From contig MWDY01000066.1 of assembly GCA_002070755.1 (NCBI GenBank), forward strand, positions 1-12,770: 12,770 nt of DNA, read 5' to 3'. A program made the translations under genes and the position numbers. Below, piece by piece: positions 1 through 6,314 of the stretch. The notes beneath the pieces are model-generated. The model saw only the letters and a program-made list of their open reading frames with translations. It had not been told where the DNA came from and did no database searches. The first letter of the stretch is position 1, and each line of letters opens with the position of its first letter. The stretch is from Spirochaetes bacterium ADurb.Bin110. GTDB taxonomy: Bacteria > Spirochaetota > Spirochaetia > Treponematales > Rectinemataceae.

Positions 1-119
1 GCTGCTTGACCGCTGCTTCTGAGGGTGCCACGATTATACAAATACCGTAGCAGAAATTAGTATGACACTGCCGGGAGGATAAGATGAGCTCCGACAGTCA
101 GCACCACGGTTGACTTTTT
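1..119 (+). ncRNA. HEARO/omega-RNA-like structured RNA, copy 1 (5' part outside the window)
   Basis: Bases 2-27 match 835-860 with 3 mismatches in 26, and similarity continues to about base 95, ending in the shared block ATAAGATGAGCYCCGAC. Roughly 70% identity over about 100 bases, with stems kept by different bases (GCAG/CTGC here, GGCGGG/CCCTGCC in copy 2), points to a conserved RNA and not a protein. The 5' half lies before the window. The copy ends in a hairpin plus T-run at 96-119. The family assignment rests on copy 2. No IscB gene follows; a small membrane-protein gene starts 17 bases after the T-run. Confidence 0.5.
96..119 (+). terminator. Intrinsic terminator closing RNA copy 1
   Basis: AGTCAGC (96-102) pairs with GTTGACT (109-115) with one G-T wobble, a six-base loop and a following run of T. 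It would end the upstream RNA just before the gene at 136. Confidence 0.55.
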
Positions 120-135
120 ATAGGATGAGTAAGCA

Positions 136-714
136 ATGAGTATAGAAGAGAAAAACTTTAATATAAGAATCGGTACTTTACGCGATTCGGAAAGAATAAA
201 TCAACGCAAGAAGAGCATAAAACATTTTATTAGAAATATTATGGTAATAATAGTGATTTTAATGATAGTTTTAATAATTTTAGCTATAATTATTGATCAA
301 GCTAGCCCAAACCAAATAAAAAGAATTACTGTCTATGTAACTAGCAAGGATGGAGAACCAGCAGAATTTATATATGAACGTGGTACAGAAGGTCTTTTAT
401 TATCAGTATTAAATTTAAAAACTGGTGAAACAGAGCTTTATAGAGATACAATGTGGACACAAAATACAAAAATCCTATATTTTGATCAGAATATAGGAGC
501 AATGTACTTTGAAGGTAAAAAATATGCTTCTTGGAAAGAAATATTGCAAGATGGCGATAAATCTAGAGCCAAGAATAATGTAAGCAAAAAAAAGATTGAA
601 CGTGAAAAGGATATTTTGTATACAAATACTCTAACAATAGATGAACTAGTTTGGCTTATGTATCATCCTGAAGATTATAATAAATTTAATTTTAATAATA
701 TGACTTATAAATAA
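136..714 (+). CDS. Hypothetical single-pass membrane protein
   Basis: I do not recognise this 192-residue protein. A charged cytoplasmic N-terminus (1-34, rich in Lys and Arg) is followed by one very hydrophobic segment at about 35-53, almost all Ile, Val, Leu and Met, and then a polar domain of about 140 residues. The positive-inside rule suggests the C-terminal part faces the periplasm or cell exterior. That part mixes predicted strands with a Lys-rich stretch near 146-156, and no catalytic motif is visible. The ATG at 136 has AGGA about ten bases upstream. The gene is strikingly AT-rich compared with the RNA elements on both sides, which suggests separate origin. The stop codon is directly followed by the second RNA element. 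It is probably real, given its length, membrane segment and ribosome binding site. Confidence 0.7.
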   Translation: MSIEEKNFNIRIGTLRDSERINQRKKSIKHFIRNIMVIIVILMIVLIILAIIIDQASPNQIKRITVYVTSKDGEPAEFIYERGTEGLLLSVLNLKTGETELYRDTMWTQNTKILYFDQNIGAMYFEGKKYASWKEILQDGDKSRAKNNVSKKKIEREKDILYTNTLTIDELVWLMYHPEDYNKFNFNNMTYK

Positions 715-716
715 GA

Positions 717-929
717 GGCTCTTTCAAAAATATTGTCGCGGTCGGTATTAAACTTCCGGTTTTAGTCGGGGAGAAAGGAGCTACGCACTCATGGCCGGGT
801 ACTAGAAAGCATGACGAATGGTATTCGCGATATTCTGTTTGACAGTTGCTTCTGAGGGTGTTGTAACTATGCAAGTACCCCTGGCGGGAATTATCATGAC
901 CCTGCCGAGGGAATAAGATGAGCCCCGAC
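717..929 (+). ncRNA. HEARO/omega-RNA-like structured RNA, copy 2 (complete core)
   Basis: This stretch has no coding potential on the plus strand but shows clear RNA structure. GTCGGGG (765-771) pairs perfectly with CCCCGAC (923-929), closing a domain of about 165 bases; GGCGGG pairs with CCCTGCC inside it, and AAAC/GTTT forms a small hairpin near 750-762. From memory, the IscB-associated omega RNA has similar blocks in the same order: a GGCTCTT start, an ACGCAC block, a GCAT-CG-ATG block and ATAAG near the 3' end. All have counterparts here (717, 783, 810 and 913). In that family the guide lies just 5' of GGCTCTT, here about 701-716, the tail of the preceding gene. No IscB gene follows; the next gene is a solute-binding protein. 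The family call is tentative, while the structured repeat itself is well supported. Confidence 0.5.
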
Positions 930-958
930 AAACAAAGGAAATGTGTGGGAAAAATCAA

Positions 959-985
959 AGGAATGAGCTTCGCGCTTTAATTCCT
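959..985 (+). other. Hairpin downstream of RNA copy 2
   Basis: AGGAAT (959-964) pairs with ATTCCT (980-985), with an inner AGC/GCT stem. It occupies the position of the terminator of copy 1 but lacks a T-run, so it could be a degraded terminator or the 3' end structure of the mobile element. Confidence 0.35.
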
Positions 986-1052
986 GACTTCAAGCTGATA
1001 CTATATTTCTGATTTTTAAAAAAGGCTCAGGTAAATGAGATAAGTTTTGAAA

Positions 1053-1058
1053 TATAAT
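1053..1058 (+). promoter_or_regulatory. Possible -10 element for the solute-binding gene
   Basis: A perfect TATAAT lies 30 bases before the ATG at 1088, leaving room for the ribosome binding site GGAGGA at 1078-1083. No convincing -35 hexamer is seen at the right distance, so this is a weak call. Confidence 0.3.
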
Positions 1059-1087
1059 GCCAGATAGGTATTCAATTGGAGGATATT

Positions 1088-2614
1088 ATGCGGCGAGTTC
1101 TAATTGTTTTCATATTTTGTTTAATCGCAGTAGTATCGGTTTTTTCGCAAGAGATTCTTCTAATATATGAAGGACAGAGATTTCTTCTTCATTCTGACCA
1201 AACATGGGAATTTATTGATGAAAACGATATAATAATATCTTATCCTGGTTCTGATAGCTATTATATCATTAAAAGCGACCATACTTGGAGAAAAATAGAT
1301 TCAGTGGAAAATGCGCAAATCATACTTCTCATACCTTTAAGCATAGAGCAAGCAAAACAAAAGAATAGCAAGATAATTATCGCTACCGATGCTACATGGC
1401 CTCCCATGGAGTACGTCGACGAAAACAAGAACATTGTCGGGTTCGATATCGACCTCGTCAACGAGATAGCGAAGGCTGCGGGCTTTGAAGTCGAAATCAA
1501 GAACACCGCTTGGGACGGCATTTTCGCGGGTCTCGCCGCTGGCAACTATCAAGCCATCGCATCCTCGGTTACGATTACCGACGAGCGCAAGAAAACGATG
1601 GACTTCTCCGAGCCCTATGTTAACGCCGGCCAAGTGCTCGTCGTGCGCAAGGGGACTACTGGCGTCACCACACTGGCTGACATGGTTGGCAAAAAAGTCG
1701 GTGCTCAGATCGGTACCACAGGCGCCATCGAAGTCGGCAAAGTACAGGGTGTCCAGCTCAAGACCTACGATGAAGTCGGCCTAGCATTCGAAGACCTCGC
1801 CAATGGGAATATCGACGGCGTTGTTGCACCCATCGCTGCCAATTTCGCGCTCCAGAATGCTTCCTACAAGGACAAGCTCATGATCGTCGGCAAACCTTTT
1901 ACCGATGAATGGCTCGCCTTTGCATTCAAGAAAGGCGATACCAAGACGCAGAAGCTCTTCAATGATGGCCTTGCCAAGGTCAAATCATCCGGGAAACTCG
2001 ACGAGATTATTAAAAAATGGTTTAAATATCAAGATTCTAATGAATTAAACCTTGAAAAGATGATGCAATGGGATAAAAGCCAATCGGTAACTATCCTGAA
2101 GACCGAAAAGGGGAATTCAGTCGAAACGACACTTGGTGGGTCGCCAGAAAAAGTGGGGCAAAGCCTCTATGTGCCGGTATATTTGAACATGCCCTTGCCT
2201 TCTAGCATATCCGCCGATTTGTTCAATGCTATTCCCGACGAAATCATTCCGCCGCACACCATAATTACATCTGCTGAAGCACGCAAGCAAATCTTCTTGA
2301 ATTACTATATCAAAAGCGGTAATGAATATGTACTCAAAAACCTCGTGCCTCTCGATGTACGCGAAAAACTCTGGGAGATGCTCGAGGACGCCGGGTACAA
2401 TGTGGAGCTTGCAGATTACAAGGCTGGGCGCAGCCTGAGCCCTGTGGTCATCGGTTTTTCTATAACAAAAAACCGCCAGCTGCGTGCGGTAGAACTCTTG
2501 CAGTCATCGGGCGATCCTGATATCGACGCCGCGGTGATCTATGGATTTAAGCGCGCTTCGTTCTGGAACAAGAGCGGAGACACTATCCAAGGCAGATTCG
2601 TGTACAGATTCTGA
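1088..2614 (+). CDS. Secreted composite protein with family 3 solute-binding domain
   Basis: The protein has 508 residues. ATG at 1088 is chosen because GGAGGA (1078-1083) sits five bases upstream; a TTG at 1076 would overlap that site. A signal peptide (1-20, ending VFSQ, no lipobox) predicts export. Residues 21-75 carry two copies of an S-D-x-T-W motif. Residues 95-313 form a bacterial extracellular solute-binding domain of family 3 (ATDATWPPMEY, GFDIDLV, ITDERKKTMDFSEPY, then a typical C-terminal lobe). The Asp that contacts the amino group in amino-acid binders (HisJ type) is Pro248 here, so the ligand may differ. Residues about 365-508 resemble a TonB C-terminal-like fold near the end (DPDIDAAVIYGF...GRFVYRF). 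No ABC permease or ATPase is adjacent, which argues for a sensing or structural role over transport. The solute-binding part is markedly more GC-rich than the N-terminal part. Confidence 0.8.
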   Translation: MRRVLIVFIFCLIAVVSVFSQEILLIYEGQRFLLHSDQTWEFIDENDIIISYPGSDSYYIIKSDHTWRKIDSVENAQIILLIPLSIEQAKQKNSKIIIATDATWPPMEYVDENKNIVGFDIDLVNEIAKAAGFEVEIKNTAWDGIFAGLAAGNYQAIASSVTITDERKKTMDFSEPYVNAGQVLVVRKGTTGVTTLADMVGKKVGAQIGTTGAIEVGKVQGVQLKTYDEVGLAFEDLANGNIDGVVAPIAANFALQNASYKDKLMIVGKPFTDEWLAFAFKKGDTKTQKLFNDGLAKVKSSGKLDEIIKKWFKYQDSNELNLEKMMQWDKSQSVTILKTEKGNSVETTLGGSPEKVGQSLYVPVYLNMPLPSSISADLFNAIPDEIIPPHTIITSAEARKQIFLNYYIKSGNEYVLKNLVPLDVREKLWEMLEDAGYNVELADYKAGRSLSPVVIGFSITKNRQLRAVELLQSSGDPDIDAAVIYGFKRASFWNKSGDTIQGRFVYRF

Positions 2615-2625
2615 TATTTGTATTT

Positions 2626-2653
2626 TTGACAATAAATGAAAAATCGCAATAAT
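2626..2653 (+). promoter_or_regulatory. Possible promoter upstream of the small pseudogene
   Basis: TTGACA (2626-2631) is followed after 16 bases by AATAAT (2648-2653), in a very AT-rich stretch between the solute-binding gene and the small pseudogene. AT-rich DNA produces such matches by chance. Confidence 0.3.
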
Positions 2654-2696
2654 TTGTATAATTGTGTAATATTTGACTTTATTCTATAATGTTAAA

Positions 2697-2833
2697 ATGA
2701 ATAAAAAACAAAGCAAGTTTTGCTATAATCGGTTGGAATTCGTGAGCTTGAAGGTATGGTGCTAGCGCTCGAGAGCATTGCGAAAGGGATCCGTGATATT
2801 CTGGCGCGGGCGCAAGAAGGTGAAAAGGATTGA
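2697..2833 (+). pseudogene. Frameshifted copy of the 45-residue gene found at 12341-12478
   Basis: From ATG to TGA this stretch is 137 bases against 138 for the intact relative at 12341-12478, so one base is missing. The reading frame starts MNKKQSK like MDKETKS there, breaks near codon 15, and resumes in the correct frame as ELEGMVLALESIAKGIRDIL with the same final EKD and TGA. Similarity continues about 20 bases past the stop, into what is a terminator in the other copy, and stops where the IS66 begins. The family is not recognised. The conserved part is one amphipathic helix, which could be a small partner protein, an antitoxin-like fragment or the remnant of a transposon accessory gene. 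Confidence 0.6.
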
Positions 2834-2852
2834 AGGCTGCGGCGAAGGCTTC

Positions 2853-2874
2853 GTAAGCGTAAATTTCTCCCCGT
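2853..2874 (+). repeat. IS66 left terminal inverted repeat
   Basis: GTAAGCG, then T, AAATTTC, T and CCCCGT; paired with 4928-4949 read on the minus strand, with two mismatches. Confidence 0.85.
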
Positions 2875-2925
2875 CCGCCGGGGAGTGAAAAGTCCAGTAT
2901 CCTTGCTCCTGGAAAGGAGCGAAGG

Positions 2926-3270
2926 ATGTATTTCAGGAAGGACCGACAGATTCACCTCGTGGCAGGGATCACCGACATGCGCAAGCAGATCAATGGCCTT
3001 GCCCAGATCGCCAACGAAAAGAAAGCAGACAGAGTCTTCTCAGGGGACTATTTTGTATTCCTGGGCAAGACCAGGAACGTGATGAAGGTGCTCTACTGGG
3101 ACAGAACGGGCTTCTGTCTATGGGTCAAGCGCCTTGAGGAAGCAACCTTTCCCTGGACGAGGAAACAGAAGGGAGTCATCACGCTGGAGCGCGAGAAATT
3201 CAAGCTCCTGCTCAAAGGCATCGACATTTTCAGAGAACACGCAGAGAAGCGGTATGTGTCGGTCCTGTGA
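2926..3270 (+). CDS. tnpB: IS66-family accessory protein TnpB (Orf2)
   Basis: The 114-residue product has the features of IS66 Orf2: the ITDMRKQINGLAQI segment matching the usual DLRKSFDGL block near residue 16, then GDYFVFLGKTRNVMKVLYWD and GFCLWVKRLEEATFPW. Its length is normal for the family. TnpB is required with TnpC for IS66 transposition in characterised members, but its biochemical role is not settled. The ATG at 2926 follows GGAG and AAGG at 2915-2925. The gene lies just inside the left terminal repeat and 45 bases before tnpC. Confidence 0.9.
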   Translation: MYFRKDRQIHLVAGITDMRKQINGLAQIANEKKADRVFSGDYFVFLGKTRNVMKVLYWDRTGFCLWVKRLEEATFPWTRKQKGVITLEREKFKLLLKGIDIFREHAEKRYVSVL

Positions 3271-3280
3271 AGGAAAAGTC

Positions 3281-3309
3281 CTGACAATAAAGGCTATTCA
3301 TGCTATACT
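3281..3309 (+). promoter_or_regulatory. Internal promoter driving tnpC, predicted to give a leaderless transcript
   Basis: CTGACA (3281-3286), a 17-base spacer and TATACT (3304-3309) form a near-consensus sigma-70-type promoter. The tnpC ATG begins at 3316, six bases after the -10, so transcription should start at or next to the start codon. No Shine-Dalgarno sequence lies before tnpC. Confidence 0.5.
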
Positions 3310-3315
3310 CTCTGC

Positions 3316-4917
3316 ATGGAGACGGTGCTGTCTGAGCTTCCCGATGATGTAGAGAGCCTCAAGAAGCTGGTGGTAGAACAGGCACGCCGTGCCCATGAGC
3401 TTGAAGCGACCTCGAAGCAGCTAGAGGATGAAATTGCCGCGCTGAAGCTCAAGCTGCAGGAAGTCAAGGACCAATACCAACTGCTCCAGCAGAAGTTTTT
3501 TGGCTCTTCGAGCGAGAAGCGAAAGAAGAAAGAAGAAGACAATCCCAAGCAGCCACTCCTGTTCAACGAAGCCGAGACCTACGCCGAAGCGCCCGCAACG
3601 CCGGAAAAGAAAACACTGGTCAGATCGCATGAACGGAAGGTTCGGGGAAGAAAACCTTTGCCTGAGAATCTCGAGCGGCGCGAGTTTGTGCATGCGCTGT
3701 CCGAAGCAGAGCGGACCTGTCCTTCCTGCGGCGCGGTACGACCCGAGATCGGGCAGGAAGTGCGGGAAGAGCTTGAATTCATCCCGGCACGCTTTGTGGT
3801 CAACGCGCACATAATCAAGAAATACGGCCCCTGCCAGTGTGAAGTGTGCGCAAACCCGATTGTGCAGGCAGAAGGGCCTGCGAAGATTATCCCCGGCTCG
3901 AGCTTCTCGAATAACACGATTGCCTTTTTTCTTACGTCAAAGTTTGTAGATGCCCAGCCCTTCTACCGGATGGAGAGGATTCTCTCCCGCTGGGGGATAG
4001 AAACTTCCCGCGCGAGCCTGTGCAAGGTGGCGGTCTCCGCCGGCAGGGCGATCGGGGACCTGCTCGATGAGATGCGAAAGGACCTGAAAGCCTCGCCGGT
4101 TGCACAACTCGATGAGACGATTGTCCAGGTGCTCCATGAGAAAAACCGCAGTGCGCAGGCGAAGAGTTACATGTGGGTCGCCCGAGGGTATGCGGACAAA
4201 AAGCCGATCATATTCTTCCACTATCATCCGAGCCGGGCAAAGGAAATAGCCCATAGATTTCTTGAAGGCTACCAGGGCTTTGTCCAGACGGACGGATACT
4301 CCGGCTACGATGAAGTAGGGTTTTTCCCAGGCATTACCCATGTCGGCTGCCTTGCGCATGTACGCAGGAAGTTCTTTGAGGCGGAGAAGCAGGGGAGCAA
4401 AGAAGCGAGTGAATTTATTGAACTCATCGCCGAGCTGTACCATGCGGAGAAGAATCTCCGACAGAGATACGAGGAAGGTGCACTCACTGCGGAGGAATTC
4501 CTCTCTGCGCGCACAAAGGAACAAGGGCCCCGGCTTGCGAGGATGAAAGCCTGGCTTATATCGAAGCAGGGGCAGAGTCCTCCGAGTCTCTCCTTTGGCA
4601 AAGCGGTGAACTACGCGCTCGGGCAATGGGACAGGATCGAGAAGTATCTTGGGCATGAGCTGCTTACTCCCGACACCAACGCAGTCGAGAACGCGATCCG
4701 GCCGTTTGTCATAGGACGCAAGAATTGGCTGTTTTCGAACACACCCTTGGGCGCGCATGCGTCTGCAGGGATCTACAGTCTCATCGAGACAGCCAAGGCC
4801 AACGGCCATGAGCCATACAGGTATCTGTGTTACCTGTTCAATGAACTTCCCAAAGCGAAGCGCCTGGAAGAGAAGCGTGCGCTTTTGCCGTACAGGCTTG
4901 CGCCTGGATCATACTGA
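3316..4917 (+). CDS. tnpC: IS66-family DDE transposase TnpC
   Basis: The 533-residue transposase is full length and uninterrupted. An N-terminal helical coiled-coil region (about 8-60) is followed by a Lys-rich linker. The IS66 zinc-binding domain has Cys135 and Cys138, then Cys173, Cys175 and Cys178. The catalytic DDE domain has Asp266 in QLDE, Asp326 in QTDGYSGY and Glu458 in NAVENAIRP. The usual CLAHVRRKF motif is at 345-353, and the family's C-terminal block ends near 510. All catalytic residues are present, so the element may be active. Translation probably begins on a leaderless transcript from the promoter at 3281-3309, unless ribosomes are handed over from tnpB. Confidence 0.95.
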   Translation: METVLSELPDDVESLKKLVVEQARRAHELEATSKQLEDEIAALKLKLQEVKDQYQLLQQKFFGSSSEKRKKKEEDNPKQPLLFNEAETYAEAPATPEKKTLVRSHERKVRGRKPLPENLERREFVHALSEAERTCPSCGAVRPEIGQEVREELEFIPARFVVNAHIIKKYGPCQCEVCANPIVQAEGPAKIIPGSSFSNNTIAFFLTSKFVDAQPFYRMERILSRWGIETSRASLCKVAVSAGRAIGDLLDEMRKDLKASPVAQLDETIVQVLHEKNRSAQAKSYMWVARGYADKKPIIFFHYHPSRAKEIAHRFLEGYQGFVQTDGYSGYDEVGFFPGITHVGCLAHVRRKFFEAEKQGSKEASEFIELIAELYHAEKNLRQRYEEGALTAEEFLSARTKEQGPRLARMKAWLISKQGQSPPSLSFGKAVNYALGQWDRIEKYLGHELLTPDTNAVENAIRPFVIGRKNWLFSNTPLGAHASAGIYSLIETAKANGHEPYRYLCYLFNELPKAKRLEEKRALLPYRLAPGSY

Positions 4918-4927
4918 TTTTTGCCCA

Positions 4928-4949
4928 ACGGGGTGAAATTTGCGCTTAC
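4928..4949 (-). repeat. IS66 right terminal inverted repeat
   Basis: Read on the minus strand it starts GTAAGCGCAAATTTCACCCC, the partner of 2853-2874. It begins 11 bases after the tnpC stop. Confidence 0.85.
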
Positions 4950-5099
4950 ACATATGGAATAAAGTACAAAGATCCATACTCGTTGTCTGATGTTTGTATA
5001 CTGTTCCAAAATCATGGAGAGAATGAGATAATGCTCACTATTACAAGAGGTGTGAATGTAGTTGAAGTCCAAGAGATTCTTGGGAGGAAAAGCGAATAG
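4950..5099 (+). pseudogene. 3' remnant of a gene truncated at the IS66 edge
   Basis: Starting at the IS edge there is an open frame of about 49 codons in the plus direction (TYGIKYKDPYSLSDVC..., ending GRKSE and TAG at 5097-5099). It has no plausible own start near the edge, and its composition is like a normal gene. The simplest reading is the C-terminal stump of a gene interrupted or deleted by the IS66. The parent family is not recognised. An internal ATG at 5031 could give only a very short product. Confidence 0.4.
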
Positions 5100-5128
5100 A
5101 ATCTGTCTCTAGAATGGATATGAAAAGG

Positions 5129-5246
5129 ACCTAACAAAGCGTTCAGGCAGATTCGGCGGTTTTTCATGGTTTGTGCGTTGTCGTATAGCTCCTTCTCGCA
5201 CAAACCGCGCCAATTCTGCTTCACAGCTAAACGTAATGATTAGCCG
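5129..5246 (+). other. Integron attC-like recombination site
   Basis: A long imperfect palindrome with attC layout. ACCTAAC (5129-5135) fits the R'' box RYYYAAC. AGGCAGATTCGGCG (5145-5158) pairs with GCGCCAATTCTGCTT (5207-5221) with a bulged base, as attC stems have. GGTTTGTGCG (5168-5177) pairs perfectly with CGCACAAACC (5197-5206) around a 19-base loop. The expected R' box GTTRRRY is broken here: ACG (5231-5233), then TAATGA, then TTAGCC (5240-5245). Removing TAATGA restores GTTAGCC. The next gene starts 27 bases later, as in gene cassettes. No integron integrase is in the window, so a decayed or isolated site is likely. Confidence 0.5.
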
Positions 5247-5272
5247 GGCGCTCAGCGCGAAAGAGGAAAAAA

Positions 5273-6232
5273 ATGAACCAATTTTTAGAGTATGCAAGAA
5301 AAGTCCTTGAAAGTGCAGAAAAACCATTACTTTACCAGGAAATCTGGGAAAAGGGAAAAGGACTTGGTTACGATAAGGATATTGCTACAAAGGGGAAGAC
5401 ACCATGGCAGACATTGGGTGCTCAGCTCTTTGTCGATGTAAGGGATAACCCCAATTCGCTTTTTGTCAAAGTCGCAAAAAGACCTGCAAGATTTTTCTTA
5501 AAATCCAAGGCTAATACTTTAACTGGTGAAGTACTAGAAAATTTGGATTCTGAGGTAGCAATCCCAAAGATAAAAGAAAAAGAAGGATTTACTGAAAGAG
5601 ATTTGCATCCATTACTTGCTTATTTTGCCTACACAAACTTACAGTTCAGTAGAGGCAAAGCAATATTAACAAAAACAATATACCATGAAGTATCAAGAAA
5701 GAACGGACTAAGCGAATGGATTCATCCAGACATGGTTGGAGTGTATATTCCTATTGATGACTGGAATAGTGAAATAATAGAATTGAATAATATCAGCAAT
5801 TCAAATGCGATTACCTTATATTCTTTTGAATTAAAAAAGAGTATTGATAGAAGCAATTATCGAGAATATTTTTTCCAGGCTGTATCGAATTCATCATGGG
5901 CAAATGAAGGATACTTAGTAGCTGCAAATATTAAGGATGATGATGAGCTGTTGAACGAACTGGAAAGATTATCAACCTCTTTTGGCATAGGCATAATAGA
6001 ATTAGATCTCGAAGATATTGATTCATCAAGAGTTATATTTCAGGCGCATAGAAAAAAAGAGCTAGACTGGGAAACAATGAACAAATTAAGCGATATCAAC
6101 AAAGATTTTAGGAAGTTTATACAAGATGTGAAAATTGATTTTGATTCTAAAAGGATTCACAAATCAGAATATGATGAGATTATCAGTAATCCAGAAGAAT
6201 ATATTAAAAAAATAATGAAGAAAGTCAGCTAA
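5273..6232 (+). CDS. HARE-HTH and PD-(D/E)XK nuclease-like protein (COG2958/HrgA type)
   Basis: The 319-residue protein starts with a HARE-HTH domain (about 1-78: FLEYARKVLESAEKPLLYQEIWEKG, then TPWQTLGAQL and the closing wing RPARFFLK). This winged helix is known from restriction proteins, RNA polymerase delta and chromatin proteins, and has been proposed to sense modified DNA. Residues about 105-260 look like a PD-(D/E)XK restriction nuclease core: Pro152-Asp153 in HPDMVGV, Glu186-Leu-Lys188 in YSFELKKS, and Gln202 in the following helix. This matches the COG2958 family, which includes Helicobacter and Campylobacter HrgA. GAGGAAAA precedes the ATG. The gene is AT-rich, unlike the operon downstream, so it was probably acquired separately. 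It follows an attC-like hairpin and its TAA falls in a CTAAC box, so it may be a gene cassette. Nuclease activity is inferred. Confidence 0.75.
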   Translation: MNQFLEYARKVLESAEKPLLYQEIWEKGKGLGYDKDIATKGKTPWQTLGAQLFVDVRDNPNSLFVKVAKRPARFFLKSKANTLTGEVLENLDSEVAIPKIKEKEGFTERDLHPLLAYFAYTNLQFSRGKAILTKTIYHEVSRKNGLSEWIHPDMVGVYIPIDDWNSEIIELNNISNSNAITLYSFELKKSIDRSNYREYFFQAVSNSSWANEGYLVAANIKDDDELLNELERLSTSFGIGIIELDLEDIDSSRVIFQAHRKKELDWETMNKLSDINKDFRKFIQDVKIDFDSKRIHKSEYDEIISNPEEYIKKIMKKVS

Positions 6233-6314
6233 CAATTGCTTTGAGATAACTCGGTTGCTGTCATTCAGTTTAAGGATACGTTAATATTTATAAGGAAAAG
6301 CAGGATTGTAACAA

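Larger units (their letters stand above)
2853..4949 (+). mobile_element. IS66-family insertion sequence (tnpB and tnpC, apparently complete)
   Basis: Left terminal repeat 2853-2874 and right terminal repeat 4928-4949 match in inverted orientation at 20 of 22 positions, starting GTAAGCG. Between them lie intact IS66 tnpB and tnpC genes on the plus strand; no tnpA (orf1) is present inside the ends. The flanking eight-base words (2845-2852 and 4950-4957) do not match, so the usual IS66 target duplication is absent. That suggests a later deletion or recombination at one edge. The left end lies in what was the terminator of the small pseudogene. Confidence 0.85.

Noticed and set aside
692..958. 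Minus-strand frame across the second RNA element
   Set aside because: The plus strand shows RNA stems and a repeat with structural conservation; the minus frame has no counterpart in copy 1.
3937..4809. Long open frame on the minus strand opposite tnpC
   Set aside because: It is the complement of a clearly coding DDE transposase with strong family motifs; the antisense product resembles nothing and has no ribosome site.
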